From positions 1 to 15,345 of the forward strand of contig DHLY01000087.1 of NCBI GenBank assembly GCA_002405525.1: a stretch of 15,345 nt of DNA. The letters are read 5' to 3'. A model generated the notes under the pieces. That model ran no database searches, had not been told where the DNA came from, and worked only from the letters and a program-made list of their open reading frames with translations. A program made the translations under genes and the position numbers. This DNA is from Proteobacteria bacterium UBA4656. Its GTDB lineage: Bacteria; Pseudomonadota; Gammaproteobacteria; Xanthomonadales; Ahniellaceae. Below are positions 1 to 8,164 of the stretch, in pieces (within the stretch, counting starts at the first letter, position 1; every line of letters starts with the position of its first letter).

Positions 1-680
1 CTGGCCAGTTCCGCCTTGATCGCGATCACCGACAACGTGTGGCCGAGCAGGTCGTGCAGGTCGCGGCCGATGCGCTCGCGTTCGGCCACCTTGGCCAGCC
101 GGGCAACCTCGTCCTGCGACAGGCGCAAGGCCGCCTGCTCGCGCGCCGTGGCGGCGTACGTGCGCATCGCGATCAAGGAGGTGGTGGAGACCAACGTGGT
201 CAGCAGCAGCACGAACACGCCGGCCACCGGATCGATCAGCCAGTGCGAGACGGCGAGCATCGCCAGCGAGCCGACCAGCGCCAGCAGCGCCGTCGGCAGC
301 GACAAGGTGGCCGCGGAGAGCGCGCCGTAGATGGTGTACGTGTTGGCGAACGGGTTGACCGGCAGCAGCGCCGGCGCGAGCGCCGCCATCGCCAGCCCCA
401 TCGCCACGCGACGCCAGCCCGCCAGCCAGAACGCGCCGAAATACAGCGGCAGGAACAGCACGATCGACAGCAGTGTCAGCCCGATGTCCAGCGGCCGCAT
501 CATCGGGAACGCCAGCGGCAGAAACAGGAACGCCAGGAACAACAGCGGCATCCAAGCGCTCTCGCCAGGCGCCAGCGTCCGCGGCAGCAGGCGGCGATCG
601 AGCGCCTCGCGCCAGGCGCGCAGGCGGGCGAGCCAGGGCCAGTCGGGAAGGCGCAGCGCGTCGGGATCGTGTGTGTCCAT
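1..680 (-). CDS. Sensor histidine kinase, DesK/NarX type (HisKA_3), 3' part missing
   Basis: This frame is open from an ATG at 678-680 to the left edge, giving 226 residues of an incomplete protein. About five or six hydrophobic segments lie between residues 44 and 172, followed by a short linker and then the phosphoacceptor motif [18 protein letters not shown], with His209 as the likely phosphorylated residue. This motif is typical of the HisKA_3 class, which pairs with NarL/LuxR-type response regulators. The ATPase domain and any partner regulator would lie beyond the left edge. The start is supported by an AAGGTG ribosome binding site about 6 nt upstream and by the membrane region beginning soon after. 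The protein is probably an inner-membrane sensor, but the signal cannot be read from the sequence. The gene is divergent from the aminotransferase, with a 179-bp shared upstream region. Confidence 0.85.
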   Translation of the reverse strand, partial: MDTHDPDALRLPDWPWLARLRAWREALDRRLLPRTLAPGESAWMPLLFLAFLFLPLAFPMMRPLDIGLTLLSIVLFLPLYFGAFWLAGWRRVAMGLAMAALAPALLPVNPFANTYTIYGALSAATLSLPTALLALVGSLAMLAVSHWLIDPVAGVFVLLLTTLVSTTSLIAMRTYAATAREQAALRLSQDEVARLAKVAERERIGRDLHDLLGHTLSVIAIKAELA

Positions 681-789
681 GCGCGCACCTTGCGCCAGCC
701 CGCCCCGCGGCGCCAGCCCCGGATCACAGGTGCCGGAGGTGACGACCGTCATGCCCGTCCGGGGGTACCGGAGCCGACCACCCGCATGA

Positions 790-795
790 TATGAT
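790..795 (+). promoter_or_regulatory. Candidate -10 element (TATGAT) upstream of the aminotransferase gene
   Basis: TATGAT differs from the sigma-70 -10 consensus at one position and lies in the most AT-rich part of the 681-859 divergent intergenic region, 64 bp before the aminotransferase ATG. I see no good -35 hexamer at 16-18 bp spacing, so this is only a candidate. Otherwise the intergenic region shows nothing recognisable. Confidence 0.3.
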
Positions 796-859
796 TGAAG
801 GACTGTAAGTCGATGATTTTCCTGCGTTCCCGCCCCGGCGGGACGCGACGGAGGCGACC

Positions 860-2371
860 ATGTCCCTGCTGCAGAAGCTCGAGCCCCTGCGCCGCAACGC
901 GGCCACCCGGATCACCCACGGCCTGCCCGACGCGGTAGTGCTGCGATTCGCCGCGACCCATCATGCCCTGGAGCAGGCGGTCGACGAGGCCGCCGCTGCC
1001 CATGCCGCGCTGCTGCGCGACCTGCCGGACTTCGCCGCGCTCGACGAGGCGGGCCAGATCCGCGCCGCGCAGGAAGGCTTCGTCAACTTCTACCAGGAAG
1101 ACGCGATCAATCCCTTCGTCGCGCTGGCCGCGCGCGGCCCCTGGGTGGTGACCACGCAGGGCGCGGTGGTCCATGACTGCGGTGGCTACGGCATGCTCGG
1201 CTCCGGCCACGCGCCGCAGATGGTGCTGGACACGTTGGCGAAGCCGGTCGTGATGGCAAACATCATGACCCCGAGCGCCTCGCAGCTGCGCCTGTCGCGC
1301 GCGCTGCGCCACGAGATCGGGCGCGCGCGCGGAGGCTGCCCGTTCGAGAAGTTCATGTGCCTGAACTCGGGCTCGGAGTCGGTGTCCCTGGCCGGGCGCT
1401 TCGCCGACGTCAACACCCGGTTGATGACCGACCCGGGCGCGCCGCACGCCGGATGGCGCGTCAAGCGCGTCGCGATCAAGGGCGCCTTCCATGGCCGCAC
1501 CGAACTGCCGGCGCTGTACAGCGATTCGTCGCGCAAGGCCTACGCTGCGAACCTCGCATCCTACAAGCACCACGAGGCGCAACTGCTCGTCGTCGAGCCG
1601 TACGACGTCGCGCAGCTGCGCGAAACCTTCGACCGCGCGCAGCGCGAGCACTGGCACATCGAGGCCATGTTCCTCGAGCCGGTGATGGGCGAAGGCAATC
1701 CCGGCCGTGCGGTGCCGGCGGAGTTCTACGCCGCCGCGCGCGAACTCACGCGCGAACACGGCACCCTGCTGCTGATCGATTCGATCCAGGCCGGCCTTCG
1801 CGCGCACGGCGTGCTGTCGGTCGTGGACTATCCGGGCTTCGAAGCGTTCGAGGCCCCGGACATGGAGACGTTCTCGAAGGCCATCACCGGCGGCCAGTAC
1901 CCGCTGTCGGTGCTGGCGGTCAACGCGCGCACCGCGGCGCTGTACCGCAAGGGCATCTACGGGAACACGATGACCACCAACCCTCGCGCGATGGAAGTCG
2001 CCTGCGCCGTGCTGGGGTCCATCACCCCGGAACTGCGCCGCAACGTGGTCGAGCGCGGCCGCGAGCTGGTAGCGCGGCTGGAGCAGCTTGCACGCGAACT
2101 GCCCGGCACCATCACCCGCGTGCAGGGCACGGGCCTGCTGGTGTCTTGCGAACTCGCCGCGCAGTTCAAGTGCTTCGGCGCCGGCTCGACGGAGGAATAC
2201 CTGCGCCACCACGGCTTCGGCGTGATCCACGGTGGCACCAACTCCCTGCGTTTCACTCCGCCGTTTGCGATCACCAGCGAGGAAATCGAACTGCTGGTCG
2301 ACGGCATCCGCCGGGCGCTGGTCCATGGACCGCGGGCCGCGGTGGACGCAGCCCGGCAGGTGGCCGCCTGA
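860..2371 (+). CDS. Class III PLP-dependent aminotransferase
   Basis: The 503-residue product has the fold-type I aminotransferase class III signatures. A phosphate-binding segment [12 protein letters not shown] lies at 169-180, FHGRT at 210-214 and EPVMGEGN at 273-280. [10 protein letters not shown] at 303-312 carries Asp307 for the pyridine nitrogen, and FSKAITGG at 338-345 carries Lys340 as the predicted Schiff-base lysine. GNTMTTNP at 368-375 and [10 protein letters not shown] near 463 complete the set. The ATG is preceded by a GGAGG-type ribosome binding site 5-6 nt upstream. The protein is longer than usual acetylornithine or GABA aminotransferases (about 400-430 aa), with an N-terminal extension of roughly 70-80 residues. 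It also has Ser308 where most relatives have Glu after the Asp. The substrate cannot be assigned. The next gene follows 40 bp downstream on the same strand, so the two are probably co-transcribed. Confidence 0.9.
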   Translation: MSLLQKLEPLRRNAATRITHGLPDAVVLRFAATHHALEQAVDEAAAAHAALLRDLPDFAALDEAGQIRAAQEGFVNFYQEDAINPFVALAARGPWVVTTQGAVVHDCGGYGMLGSGHAPQMVLDTLAKPVVMANIMTPSASQLRLSRALRHEIGRARGGCPFEKFMCLNSGSESVSLAGRFADVNTRLMTDPGAPHAGWRVKRVAIKGAFHGRTELPALYSDSSRKAYAANLASYKHHEAQLLVVEPYDVAQLRETFDRAQREHWHIEAMFLEPVMGEGNPGRAVPAEFYAAARELTREHGTLLLIDSIQAGLRAHGVLSVVDYPGFEAFEAPDMETFSKAITGGQYPLSVLAVNARTAALYRKGIYGNTMTTNPRAMEVACAVLGSITPELRRNVVERGRELVARLEQLARELPGTITRVQGTGLLVSCELAAQFKCFGAGSTEEYLRHHGFGVIHGGTNSLRFTPPFAITSEEIELLVDGIRRALVHGPRAAVDAARQVAA

Positions 2372-2411
2372 CGCAGACGCGCGGCGGCGCCGAGCCCGGC
2401 GGCGGGCAGCC

Positions 2412-3275
2412 GTGAACCTGCGCCGCCGGATGGCCGAGTTCGGCTTCGAGTCGAACGAGGACTACGAGTTCCAGGTGCGCGCGCTGTTCGCAGCGCGCAT
2501 CGACCACTTGCGCTGCCTCGCCGTCTGCGGCGAATCCGGACGCCGGAAGACCGCCTTCGCCAACGCGCTGGCGCAGGCATTGGAGTATCCGCATGTCGTC
2601 TACCACGACTTCGGCCAGCCCGGGCCGCTGGCGCCGCAGGTCGTCGTGGTTTCCGCCGACGAACAGGACCATCCGCAGCCGGCGGAAGCGCCGTTGACGC
2701 GTTTCGAGCGCGCCGTGGTCGAGGCCTGCGCATTCAGCGAAGCGGCGCGCACGGTTCTGGTGCTGGACCAGCTGCAGGCGGCCGACTTCCGCGACCAGAT
2801 GCGGCTCAACGGCTTCGTCCGCACCGGCGAGTGGGCGCTGTCGACCGCAGCGGTGCGCGCCAACCCTCGCCACCTGCTGCTGGTCCTGGTCTCCGAACAG
2901 GCGCTCTACCATTCACTGGCGCGGGTGTCCTACCGGGTGTGGACCGACGCGCGCGGCTCGCCTTTCACCCTGCGCCCGCGGGACGTCGGTCTCGGCACCG
3001 ATGCAAGCGCGCTGTTCGATGCCGTGGCGGACCTGTTCGGCGCCCTTGGCGGCGCGCCGACCCCGTCGGAGTTCGCACGCATCCTCGACGACCTACTGCA
3101 CCAGGTACGCACCGAGGACCATCTGCGGCACTCGCTGTTCGGGTGGACCGAGCACGTCGACCGCGCCGCGCTGGCATCGCCGGCCGTCGCGCCGCTGCTG
3201 CGCAAGGTGATCGACGCACTCAGCCAGTGGCTGGGCGCGGAAGAGGTCGTGGTCGGCAGCGAACCGCACGACTGA
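2412..3275 (+). CDS. Hypothetical protein with P-loop/AAA-like nucleotide-binding features
   Basis: I do not recognise this 287-residue protein. CGESGRRKTAFANAL at 39-53 resembles a Walker A loop, but the residue before the lysine is Arg45 instead of Gly. RTVLVLDQLQ at 113-122 resembles a Walker B strand with Asp119 followed by Gln, and HLLLVLVSEQ at 154-163 sits where an AAA sensor-1 strand would be. The last 90 residues are predicted helical. There is no signal peptide or transmembrane segment, so it is probably cytoplasmic. I chose the GTG at 2412 as the start because it follows a GGCGGG-like site; an in-frame ATG at 2430 is an alternative. Open frame continues upstream into the aminotransferase gene but is unlikely to be coding. 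The 40-bp gap suggests an operon with the aminotransferase. A role as a small ATPase is inference from motifs only. Confidence 0.7.
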   Translation: MNLRRRMAEFGFESNEDYEFQVRALFAARIDHLRCLAVCGESGRRKTAFANALAQALEYPHVVYHDFGQPGPLAPQVVVVSADEQDHPQPAEAPLTRFERAVVEACAFSEAARTVLVLDQLQAADFRDQMRLNGFVRTGEWALSTAAVRANPRHLLLVLVSEQALYHSLARVSYRVWTDARGSPFTLRPRDVGLGTDASALFDAVADLFGALGGAPTPSEFARILDDLLHQVRTEDHLRHSLFGWTEHVDRAALASPAVAPLLRKVIDALSQWLGAEEVVVGSEPHD

Positions 3276-3321
3276 AAGGCAGCGGCTGAACGGCGGTCGA
3301 TGCACGATCTGCGCGTAGGCA

Positions 3322-3369
3322 ACCGATCCGTCGGAGCGCGTCCGGGCCGGTGACGGCCGGGCGATCGGT
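3322..3369. terminator. Nested inverted repeat between convergent genes, possible bidirectional terminator
   Basis: Seven-base perfect arms (ACCGATC at 3322-3328 and GATCGGT at 3363-3369) enclose a second hairpin, GGCCG-GTGA-CGGCC at 3345-3358. It sits in the 109-bp gap between the hypothetical ATPase-like gene and pip, which converge. There is no T-run on either strand, so intrinsic termination would be weak. Confidence 0.3.
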
Positions 3370-3384
3370 CCAGCGGCGTGTGGA

Positions 3385-4338
3385 TCAGGCGACGCGATGG
3401 CGGTCGGTGGCGAGCAGCAGTTCGTGCGCGATGCCGGGCTCGAACGCCGAGTGCCCGGCGTCGGGAACGATGCGCAGGTCAGCCTGCGGCCAAGCACGGT
3501 GCAGGTCCCAGGCGCTGCGCGTCGGGCACACGACATCATAGCGCCCTTGCACGATGGTGCCGGGGATGCCGTGCAGGCGGTGGGCGTCGCGCAGCAGCTG
3601 GCCGTCGCAGGCGAAGAAGCCACCGTGCACGAAGTAGTGGCACTCGATGCTTGCGAAGGCGAGCACTCGCGCCTCGCTGTCGAAGGCGGAGACGTAGTCG
3701 GGGTCCTCGCGCAGGAAGGAGGTCCGCGCCTCCCACAGGGACCACGCGCGCGCCGCCTCCAGCCGCACGGCGGGATCTGAACCAGTCAGACGACGGTGGT
3801 AGGCACTGATCAGATCGCCGCGCTCCGCGGGCGGGATCGGGGCCAGATAGTGCTCCCACAGGTCCGGGAAGATCGCGCTGCAACCATCCTGGTAGAACCA
3901 CTCCAGTTCCCAGCGCCGGAGCAGGAAGATCCCACGCAGCACCAGCGCCGCCACCCGGCCCGGATGCGCCTGCGCATAGGCCAGCGCCAGGGTGGATCCC
4001 CAACTGCCGCCGAACACCATCCAGCGCTCGATCCCAAGGCGCCGGCGGAGGCACTCCATGTCAGCGACCAGCTCCCAGGTCGAGTTGCCGGCCAGCTCCG
4101 CGTGCGGCGTGGACCGCCCGCAACCGCGCTGGTCGAACATGACGATGCGCCAGTGCGCCGGGTCGAAGAACCGCCGCATCCGCGGGCTGGTGCCGCTGCC
4201 GGGGCCGCCGTGCAGCACCAGCGCTGGCTTTCCGTCGGGATTGCCGCTCTGCTCCCAGTAGATCCGGTGCGGCGGATCGACGTCGAGGAAGCCGGAGGCG
4301 TGGGGCTGGACGTCGGGGAACAGCGTTCGAAGGGCCAT
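3385..4338 (-). CDS. pip: Proline iminopeptidase (alpha/beta-hydrolase, peptidase family S33)
   Basis: The 317-residue protein releases N-terminal proline from peptides and matches the bacterial family in length. HGGPGSG at 43-49 is the oxyanion-hole motif. GGSWGSTLALAY at 110-121 holds the nucleophile Ser112, GRYDVVCP at 265-272 holds Asp268, and DAGHSAF at 293-299 holds His296. Together these form the catalytic triad expected for this family. The ATG at 4336-4338 was chosen because family homology begins there (MALRTLFPDVQPH); the longer open frame to 4668 lies in repetitive intergenic DNA. No signal peptide is seen, so the enzyme is cytoplasmic. It is a single-gene unit, convergent with the ATPase-like gene. 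Confidence 0.95.
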   Translation of the reverse strand: MALRTLFPDVQPHASGFLDVDPPHRIYWEQSGNPDGKPALVLHGGPGSGTSPRMRRFFDPAHWRIVMFDQRGCGRSTPHAELAGNSTWELVADMECLRRRLGIERWMVFGGSWGSTLALAYAQAHPGRVAALVLRGIFLLRRWELEWFYQDGCSAIFPDLWEHYLAPIPPAERGDLISAYHRRLTGSDPAVRLEAARAWSLWEARTSFLREDPDYVSAFDSEARVLAFASIECHYFVHGGFFACDGQLLRDAHRLHGIPGTIVQGRYDVVCPTRSAWDLHRAWPQADLRIVPDAGHSAFEPGIAHELLLATDRHRVA

Positions 4339-4386
4339 GGTTCCAGTGTACGCCGCGGCAGGGCGCCGCGTGGTGCGAACGGGTTG

Positions 4387-4403
4387 GGCGCCGCTTCGGC
4401 GCC
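4387..4403. repeat. Perfect hairpin GGCGCC-GCTTC-GGCGCC
   Basis: Six-base identical palindromic arms flank a five-base loop, about 50 bp upstream of the pip start codon. It could form in the pip 5' leader or be part of the neighbouring repetitive DNA. Confidence 0.4.
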
Positions 4404-4420
4404 GCCGGCGACGGCAGGTC

Positions 4421-4445
4421 TGTCGCCACTGAAGCGGCTCCCACA
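4421..4445. repeat. REP-like dispersed intergenic element
   Basis: Read on the minus strand the element begins TGTGGGAGCCGCTTCAGTGG. It closely resembles the short GTGGGAGCGGCTTCAGCCGC-type extragenic repeats found in large numbers in Pseudomonas and Xanthomonadales-like genomes. The identification rests on remembered family sequence; copy number in this genome cannot be seen here. Confidence 0.5.
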
Positions 4446-4499
4446 ACGGGCAGCTCGCGATCCGCTGGACAGACGGAAGTCGCGGCGTGGCTCGGGACC

Positions 4500-4617
4500 G
4501 AGGAATCATCGCGGGGCGGAGGGCGGCAGGAATCGCCGGAGCCGCGACATGCGCGGGATCGCTTCGACCGAACTGCGCGCAGCGGAGTGGAGGTTGGGGC
4601 TGCGGCCGCTGCGGGGG
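4500..4617. repeat. Direct repeat, copy 1 (diverged)
   Basis: This stretch aligns to 4683-4800 at an offset of 180-183 bp. Shared blocks include GAGGAA near the left end, GCCGCGNCAT at 4541-4550 against 4721-4730, GCTTCGAC at 4561 against 4741, and TGGAGGTTGGG at 4588-4598 against 4771-4781. Each copy is followed by a CGNTGCGG-type sequence. The copies differ by many substitutions and small indels. Confidence 0.55.
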
Positions 4618-4682
4618 TAAGCGGGCGTGTCGATGGGCGGGCCGACGGACCGGCCGAACATCCCGCAAGAGCGAGGCCCGCG

Positions 4683-4800
4683 GAGGAACCGCCGAGTGGT
4701 GGGCGCCGACAGCAGCCGGGGCCGCGCCATGTGCGGGAGCGCTTCGACGCGCGCTGCGCGCGCCGCGAGATGGAGGTTGGGACTTCGGTCGCTGCGGCGG
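4683..4800. repeat. Direct repeat, copy 2 (diverged)
   Basis: This is the partner of 4500-4617. It ends about 27 bp before the 3' end of tRNA-Pro. The segment GGGACTTCGGTCGCTGCG near its right end also resembles the dispersed GGGAGCGACTTCAGTCGC-type repeat family, so the duplication may be built from REP-like units. Confidence 0.55.
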
Positions 4801-4827
4801 TGGATTGGTTTGTCTTTCTTCGCGAAT

Positions 4828-4904
4828 TGGTCGGGGCGGAGAGATTCGAACTCTCGACCCCTACAACCCCATTGTAGTGCGCTACCAGGCTGCGCTACGC
4901 CCCG
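4828..4904 (-). tRNA. tRNA-Pro (anticodon GGG)
   Basis: The 77-nt cloverleaf reads from 4904 to 4828. The acceptor CGGGGCG pairs with CGCCCCG. The D arm contains AGCCTGGTAGC, the anticodon arm is CTACA-ATGGGGT-TGTAG with GGG at positions 34-36, and the T arm contains GGTTCGA-like sequence (AGTTCGAAT). The discriminator is A and the CCA end is encoded. The Pro identity follows from the anticodon and from similarity to E. coli proline tRNAs. It is the last gene of the minus-strand block, 45 bp after the MerR gene, and has its own candidate -10 box. Confidence 0.97.
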
Positions 4905-4922
4905 ACACCGCGAAGAGCCTGC

Positions 4923-4928
4923 ATTGTA
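4923..4928 (-). promoter_or_regulatory. Candidate -10 box (TACAAT) for tRNA-Pro
   Basis: TACAAT lies 18 nt upstream of the mature tRNA 5' end, in the gap after the MerR gene. That would put transcription initiation about 12 nt before the tRNA. The -35 region overlaps the MerR stop codon and matches the consensus poorly. The tRNA may also be read through from the upstream genes. Confidence 0.45.
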
Positions 4929-4949
4929 GCGGAACCACGCGCCGCCGGC

Positions 4950-5306
4950 TCAGCGGCGCAGGATCAGCAGGACCTCCTCCAGCTCGAGCCGGACCTGGCG
5001 CACGATCTGGCCGGAAATGCTGGCCTCCATCCGCCCCTGCTCGCCATCCAGTCGCTGGCGGGCGCCACCGATGGTGAAACCCTGGTCGTAGAGCAGGCTG
5101 CGGATCTGCCGGATCATCAGCACGTCGTGGCGCTGGTAGTAGCGCCGGTTGCCGCGGCGCTTGACCGGCTTGAGATTGGGAAACTCCTGCTCCCAATAGC
5201 GCAATACGTGCGGCTTGACGGCGCACAGCTCGCTGACTTCGCCGATGGTGAAATAGCGCTTGGCCGGAATCGCCGGCAGTTCGCTGTTGTCGCCTTGGTC
5301 GAGCAT
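4950..5306 (-). CDS. MerR-family transcriptional regulator (ihfA-linked)
   Basis: The 118-residue protein begins with a MerR winged-helix DNA-binding domain. KRYFTIGEVSELCAVKPHVL covers residues 16-35 (helix-turn-helix), followed by RYWEQEFPNLKPVKRRGNRR (36-55) and YYQRHDVLMIRQIRSLLYDQ (56-75). The C-terminal 40 residues are a short coiled-coil-like helix, with no cysteine-rich metal site or ligand-binding domain. A small MerR-like gene directly after ihfA is a recurrent arrangement in many proteobacteria. Its target and effector are not known to me. The ATG at 5304-5306 is preceded by AGGGG at good spacing. A 53-bp gap separates it from ihfA, so it is probably co-transcribed. Confidence 0.9.
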   Translation of the reverse strand: MLDQGDNSELPAIPAKRYFTIGEVSELCAVKPHVLRYWEQEFPNLKPVKRRGNRRYYQRHDVLMIRQIRSLLYDQGFTIGGARQRLDGEQGRMEASISGQIVRQVRLELEEVLLILRR

Positions 5307-5359
5307 GCGCCCCTAACGGTGCCGGAAGCTGGTGGTGGTGGTGGAAATGGAACCGCCGC

Positions 5360-5683
5360 TCAGCCGCGGGCGGCTGCAGGACCGCCGGACGCGGGTCCGG
5401 CGTACGCCTCGACCCGCACCTTCAGTTTCTGCCCCGGACGGAACGTCACCACGCGACGGGCGGAGATCGGAATCTCCTCGCCCGTCTTCGGGTTGCGCCC
5501 CGGTCGCTGGCTCTTCTGCCGCAGATCGAAATTGCCGAAGCCCGACAGTTTCACCTGCTCGCCTCGTTCGAGCGACTCGCGGACCACCTCGAAGAAGGCG
5601 TCGACAAATTCCTTCGCTTCGCGCTTGTTGAGGCCGACGTTCTCGAACAGCCGTTCGGCCATTTCGGCCTTGGTGAGCGCCAT
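5360..5683 (-). CDS. ihfA: Integration host factor subunit alpha
   Basis: IHF-alpha, paired with IhfB, binds specific DNA sites and bends them sharply, serving transcription, recombination and replication. The product starts [20 protein letters not shown]. The core [15 protein letters not shown] lies at 41-55. The DNA-intercalating arm [12 protein letters not shown] is at 62-73, with the family proline (Pro65), and ends in [13 protein letters not shown] at 76-88. At 107 residues it is slightly longer than the usual 95-100 because of a Gly/Ala/Pro-rich tail after EAYAG. An in-frame ATG four codons upstream (5695) exists. The start at 5683 is preferred because homology begins there and a GGGGG Shine-Dalgarno sits just upstream. 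It lies 54 bp after pheT, as in E. coli. Confidence 0.96.
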   Translation of the reverse strand: MALTKAEMAERLFENVGLNKREAKEFVDAFFEVVRESLERGEQVKLSGFGNFDLRQKSQRPGRNPKTGEEIPISARRVVTFRPGQKLKVRVEAYAGPASGGPAAARG

Positions 5684-5737
5684 CGATCCCCCCATTGCTG
5701 CCGTTCCGCCACTCGAAGTCGCGACGATCGACGCCCC

Positions 5738-8119
5738 TCAACTGCGGAGCACGGCCCCGAAATCGCGGCCCAGCGCATCGACCACCGCCCCCACCGCCGC
5801 GTCTGCGACGGCGTCCGTTAGGGTGCGGGAATCATCCTGCAAAATCAAGCCAATAGCGAGACTTCGTGCGTCGGGCCTGAGACCGGTGCCCGTGTATTCA
5901 TCGAACAGGTGCAGCGCGCGCAGGCCGGGGCCTGCCGCTGTCCGCACGCAGCCCTCGACCGCCGACCAGGCCACGCTCCGCGGCACCACCACCGCGATGT
6001 CGCGGCGCACCGAAGGAAACCGGGAGAGATCGCCCGCACGCGGCACGCTGCGGTGAGCGAGCGGCTCCAGGTCGAACTCGAACACCAGCGGGTCGTGGCG
6101 CAGATCGAGGGCTGCCTGCAAGCGCGGATGCAGAACACCCAGCCAGCCGACCACGACCTCGCCGCGGAACAAAGTTGCGGAGCGTGCGGGGTGCAGCCAA
6201 GCCGCCCCCCCCGCTCCGAACCGGGCGTCCGCGGCGGCCGCAAGCGCCAGCAACTGTTCGACGTCGCCCTTGAGGTCAAAGAAGTCCGCCGACCGCTTGC
6301 CCGCATCCCAGTGCTCGGCGGCGGCACGTCCCAGCACCATCCCGGCGAGCCGGTCGCGTTCCGCTGGCGCTGCGCCGGGGCTTGCGGCCTCGAACACGCG
6401 GCCGAACTCGAACAGTCGCAGCCGCGTCTGCTGGCGCGCCAGGTTGCGCCGCGCGGCTTCGACCAGTCCGGGCAGGATCGCGGTCCGCATCACCGCCAGG
6501 TCGGCCGACAGAGGGTTGGCCAGCGGCACCGCCGCAGCGCCGAGCCCCCAGTCGGCAAGCAGCCCGGAGGGCACGAAGGCGAAGTTGATGCACTCGGCAT
6601 AGCCGCGTGCGACGAGCAACTGGCGCAGGACGGCCGGCGCCACCCGCGTTTCGGAGTCGGTGGCCACCTGCAGCGCTCCCGAGGGCACCCGCACCGGGAC
6701 CCGATCGTAGCCGTGCACGCGAACGACCTCCTCGATCAGGTCCTCCTCGATCGCGACATCGAAGCGGGCGCTCGGCGGCCGCACGGCCCAGCCCGCCGAA
6801 TCGGCAACCACCTGCATTCCGAGCCCGGCGAGGATGTCCGCCACGCGCTGGGCGGGGATGTCCATGCCGAGTACGCGCGCCAGCCGCGCGGCCCGCAGCC
6901 GGATGGTCGGGGTCGGCGGCAGCGCCTGCGGGTGCTCGGCCGCCAGCACCGGCCCTGGCCGGCCGCCGGCGATCGACGCCAGCAGCGCGGTCAGCCGCTC
7001 GATCGCGCGTCGGGGCAGTTCCGGGTCGACGCCCCGCTCGAAGCGGTGCGAAGCGTCGGTATGCAGCCCAAGCCGGCGCGCCCGGCCGATGATCGCCGCC
7101 GGCGCGAAGTGCGCGCTCTCGAGGAACACGTTCCGGGTCGCGTCGGTCACCCGCGATGCCCAGCCGCCCATCACGCCGGCAATCGCGACCGGCCCGCCGT
7201 CATCGGCCACCACCAGGAAGCCCGGATCGAGCACGACCTCGCGCTCGTCGAGCAGTCTGGCGATCTCACCGGGCGCCGCCCGCCGCACCACCACGGCGCC
7301 GCGCAGGCGGTCATGGTCGAACGCGTGCATGGGCTGACCCAGTTCGAGCATCACATAGTTGGTGCAGTCCACCACCGCGCCGACCGGACGCAGCCCGGCC
7401 CGGCGCAGGCGCTCGATCATCCACGTCGGCGTCCGGGCCGCGGGGTCGATCCCCTCGACCACCCGGCCGAGGTAGCGCGGACAGTCGGCCGGCGAATCGC
7501 TGCGAACCGCGCGCACCGCCTGCGAGGTGACGCTGACCGGCCCTACGTCCTGCGCCAAGCGCGGCGTATCGAACAAGGTCGCGACCTCGGCGGCCAAGCC
7601 GGCCATGCCGAGGCAGTCGGGGCGATTGGGGGTCAGTTTGATTTCGATCGCGGCGTCGGGCAGGTCCAGCCACTTCGCCAGCGGCGCACCGAGCGGCGCA
7701 TCCGCGGGCAGTTCAAGCAGACCGTCGCCGTCGGCGTCGAGCGCGAGTTCCTTGGCCGAACAGAGCATGCCATTCGATTCCACACCGCGCAGTACCGCGC
7801 GCTGGATCGCCAGCCCGTCGGGCAGGCGGGCACCGATCGTGGCGAGCGGCGCCTTCAGACCGACGCGCGCGTTCCGCGCACCGCACACGATCTGCAGCGG
7901 CTCGCCATCCCCGGTCGACACGCGGCACACCTGCAGCTTGTCGGCCTGCGGGTGGCGCTCGGCGGACACGACCTCGGCGATCACCACGCCGTCGAGTCCC
8001 TCGCCCAGCACGTCGACGCCTTCGACCTCGAGCCCGGCCATGGTCAGCCGACGGCACAGGGTCGTGCGATCGGCATCGACGCGGACCAGGGAACGCAACC
8101 AGTTTTCGGAGAACTTCAT
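5738..8119 (-). CDS. pheT: Phenylalanyl-tRNA synthetase, beta subunit
   Basis: The 793-residue protein (E. coli about 795) is the large subunit of the alpha2-beta2 enzyme that charges tRNA-Phe. It starts MKFSENWLRSLV, typical of the family. A tRNA-binding OB-fold domain lies around residues 40-148 (VVIAEVVSAERHPQADKLQV). The B3/B4 editing region follows, then the B5 domain and the catalytic-like core around 400-650. The C-terminal anticodon-binding ferredoxin-like domain includes DLSRFPSVRRDIAVVVP. The ATG at 8117-8119 is the only sensible start, although its Shine-Dalgarno is weak, so translation may depend on coupling or leader structure. A 150-nt spacer with a palindromic element separates it from pheS. 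Confidence 0.98.
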   Translation of the reverse strand: MKFSENWLRSLVRVDADRTTLCRRLTMAGLEVEGVDVLGEGLDGVVIAEVVSAERHPQADKLQVCRVSTGDGEPLQIVCGARNARVGLKAPLATIGARLPDGLAIQRAVLRGVESNGMLCSAKELALDADGDGLLELPADAPLGAPLAKWLDLPDAAIEIKLTPNRPDCLGMAGLAAEVATLFDTPRLAQDVGPVSVTSQAVRAVRSDSPADCPRYLGRVVEGIDPAARTPTWMIERLRRAGLRPVGAVVDCTNYVMLELGQPMHAFDHDRLRGAVVVRRAAPGEIARLLDEREVVLDPGFLVVADDGGPVAIAGVMGGWASRVTDATRNVFLESAHFAPAAIIGRARRLGLHTDASHRFERGVDPELPRRAIERLTALLASIAGGRPGPVLAAEHPQALPPTPTIRLRAARLARVLGMDIPAQRVADILAGLGMQVVADSAGWAVRPPSARFDVAIEEDLIEEVVRVHGYDRVPVRVPSGALQVATDSETRVAPAVLRQLLVARGYAECINFAFVPSGLLADWGLGAAAVPLANPLSADLAVMRTAILPGLVEAARRNLARQQTRLRLFEFGRVFEAASPGAAPAERDRLAGMVLGRAAAEHWDAGKRSADFFDLKGDVEQLLALAAAADARFGAGGAAWLHPARSATLFRGEVVVGWLGVLHPRLQAALDLRHDPLVFEFDLEPLAHRSVPRAGDLSRFPSVRRDIAVVVPRSVAWSAVEGCVRTAAGPGLRALHLFDEYTGTGLRPDARSLAIGLILQDDSRTLTDAVADAAVGAVVDALGRDFGAVLRS

Positions 8120-8164
8120 CGCAAGCCGCTCATCATCCGGTGGCGCGAGAACCGCGCCGTCGCC

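Larger units (their letters stand above)
4339..4827. other. 489-bp gene-free interval rich in repeats
   Basis: No credible protein gene lies between pip and tRNA-Pro. Open frames on both strands here have no homology-like motif and overlap repeats or the tRNA. The interval holds a short perfect hairpin (4387-4403), a REP-like element (4421-4445) and two diverged direct copies of a roughly 118-bp sequence (4500-4617 and 4683-4800). I saw no convincing intrinsic terminator for the minus-strand tRNA-Pro transcript. Confidence 0.6.

Noticed and set aside
749..2326. Long minus-strand open frame (525 codons) opposite the aminotransferase gene
   Set aside because: It is a GC-rich shadow frame of low-complexity Arg/Ala/Gly/Asp composition, fully overlapping a gene with clear class III aminotransferase motifs.
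4587..4929. Overlapping short plus-strand ORFs across the repeats and tRNA-Pro
   Set aside because: They overlap the tRNA on the opposite strand, lie in diverged repeats and show no protein-family features.
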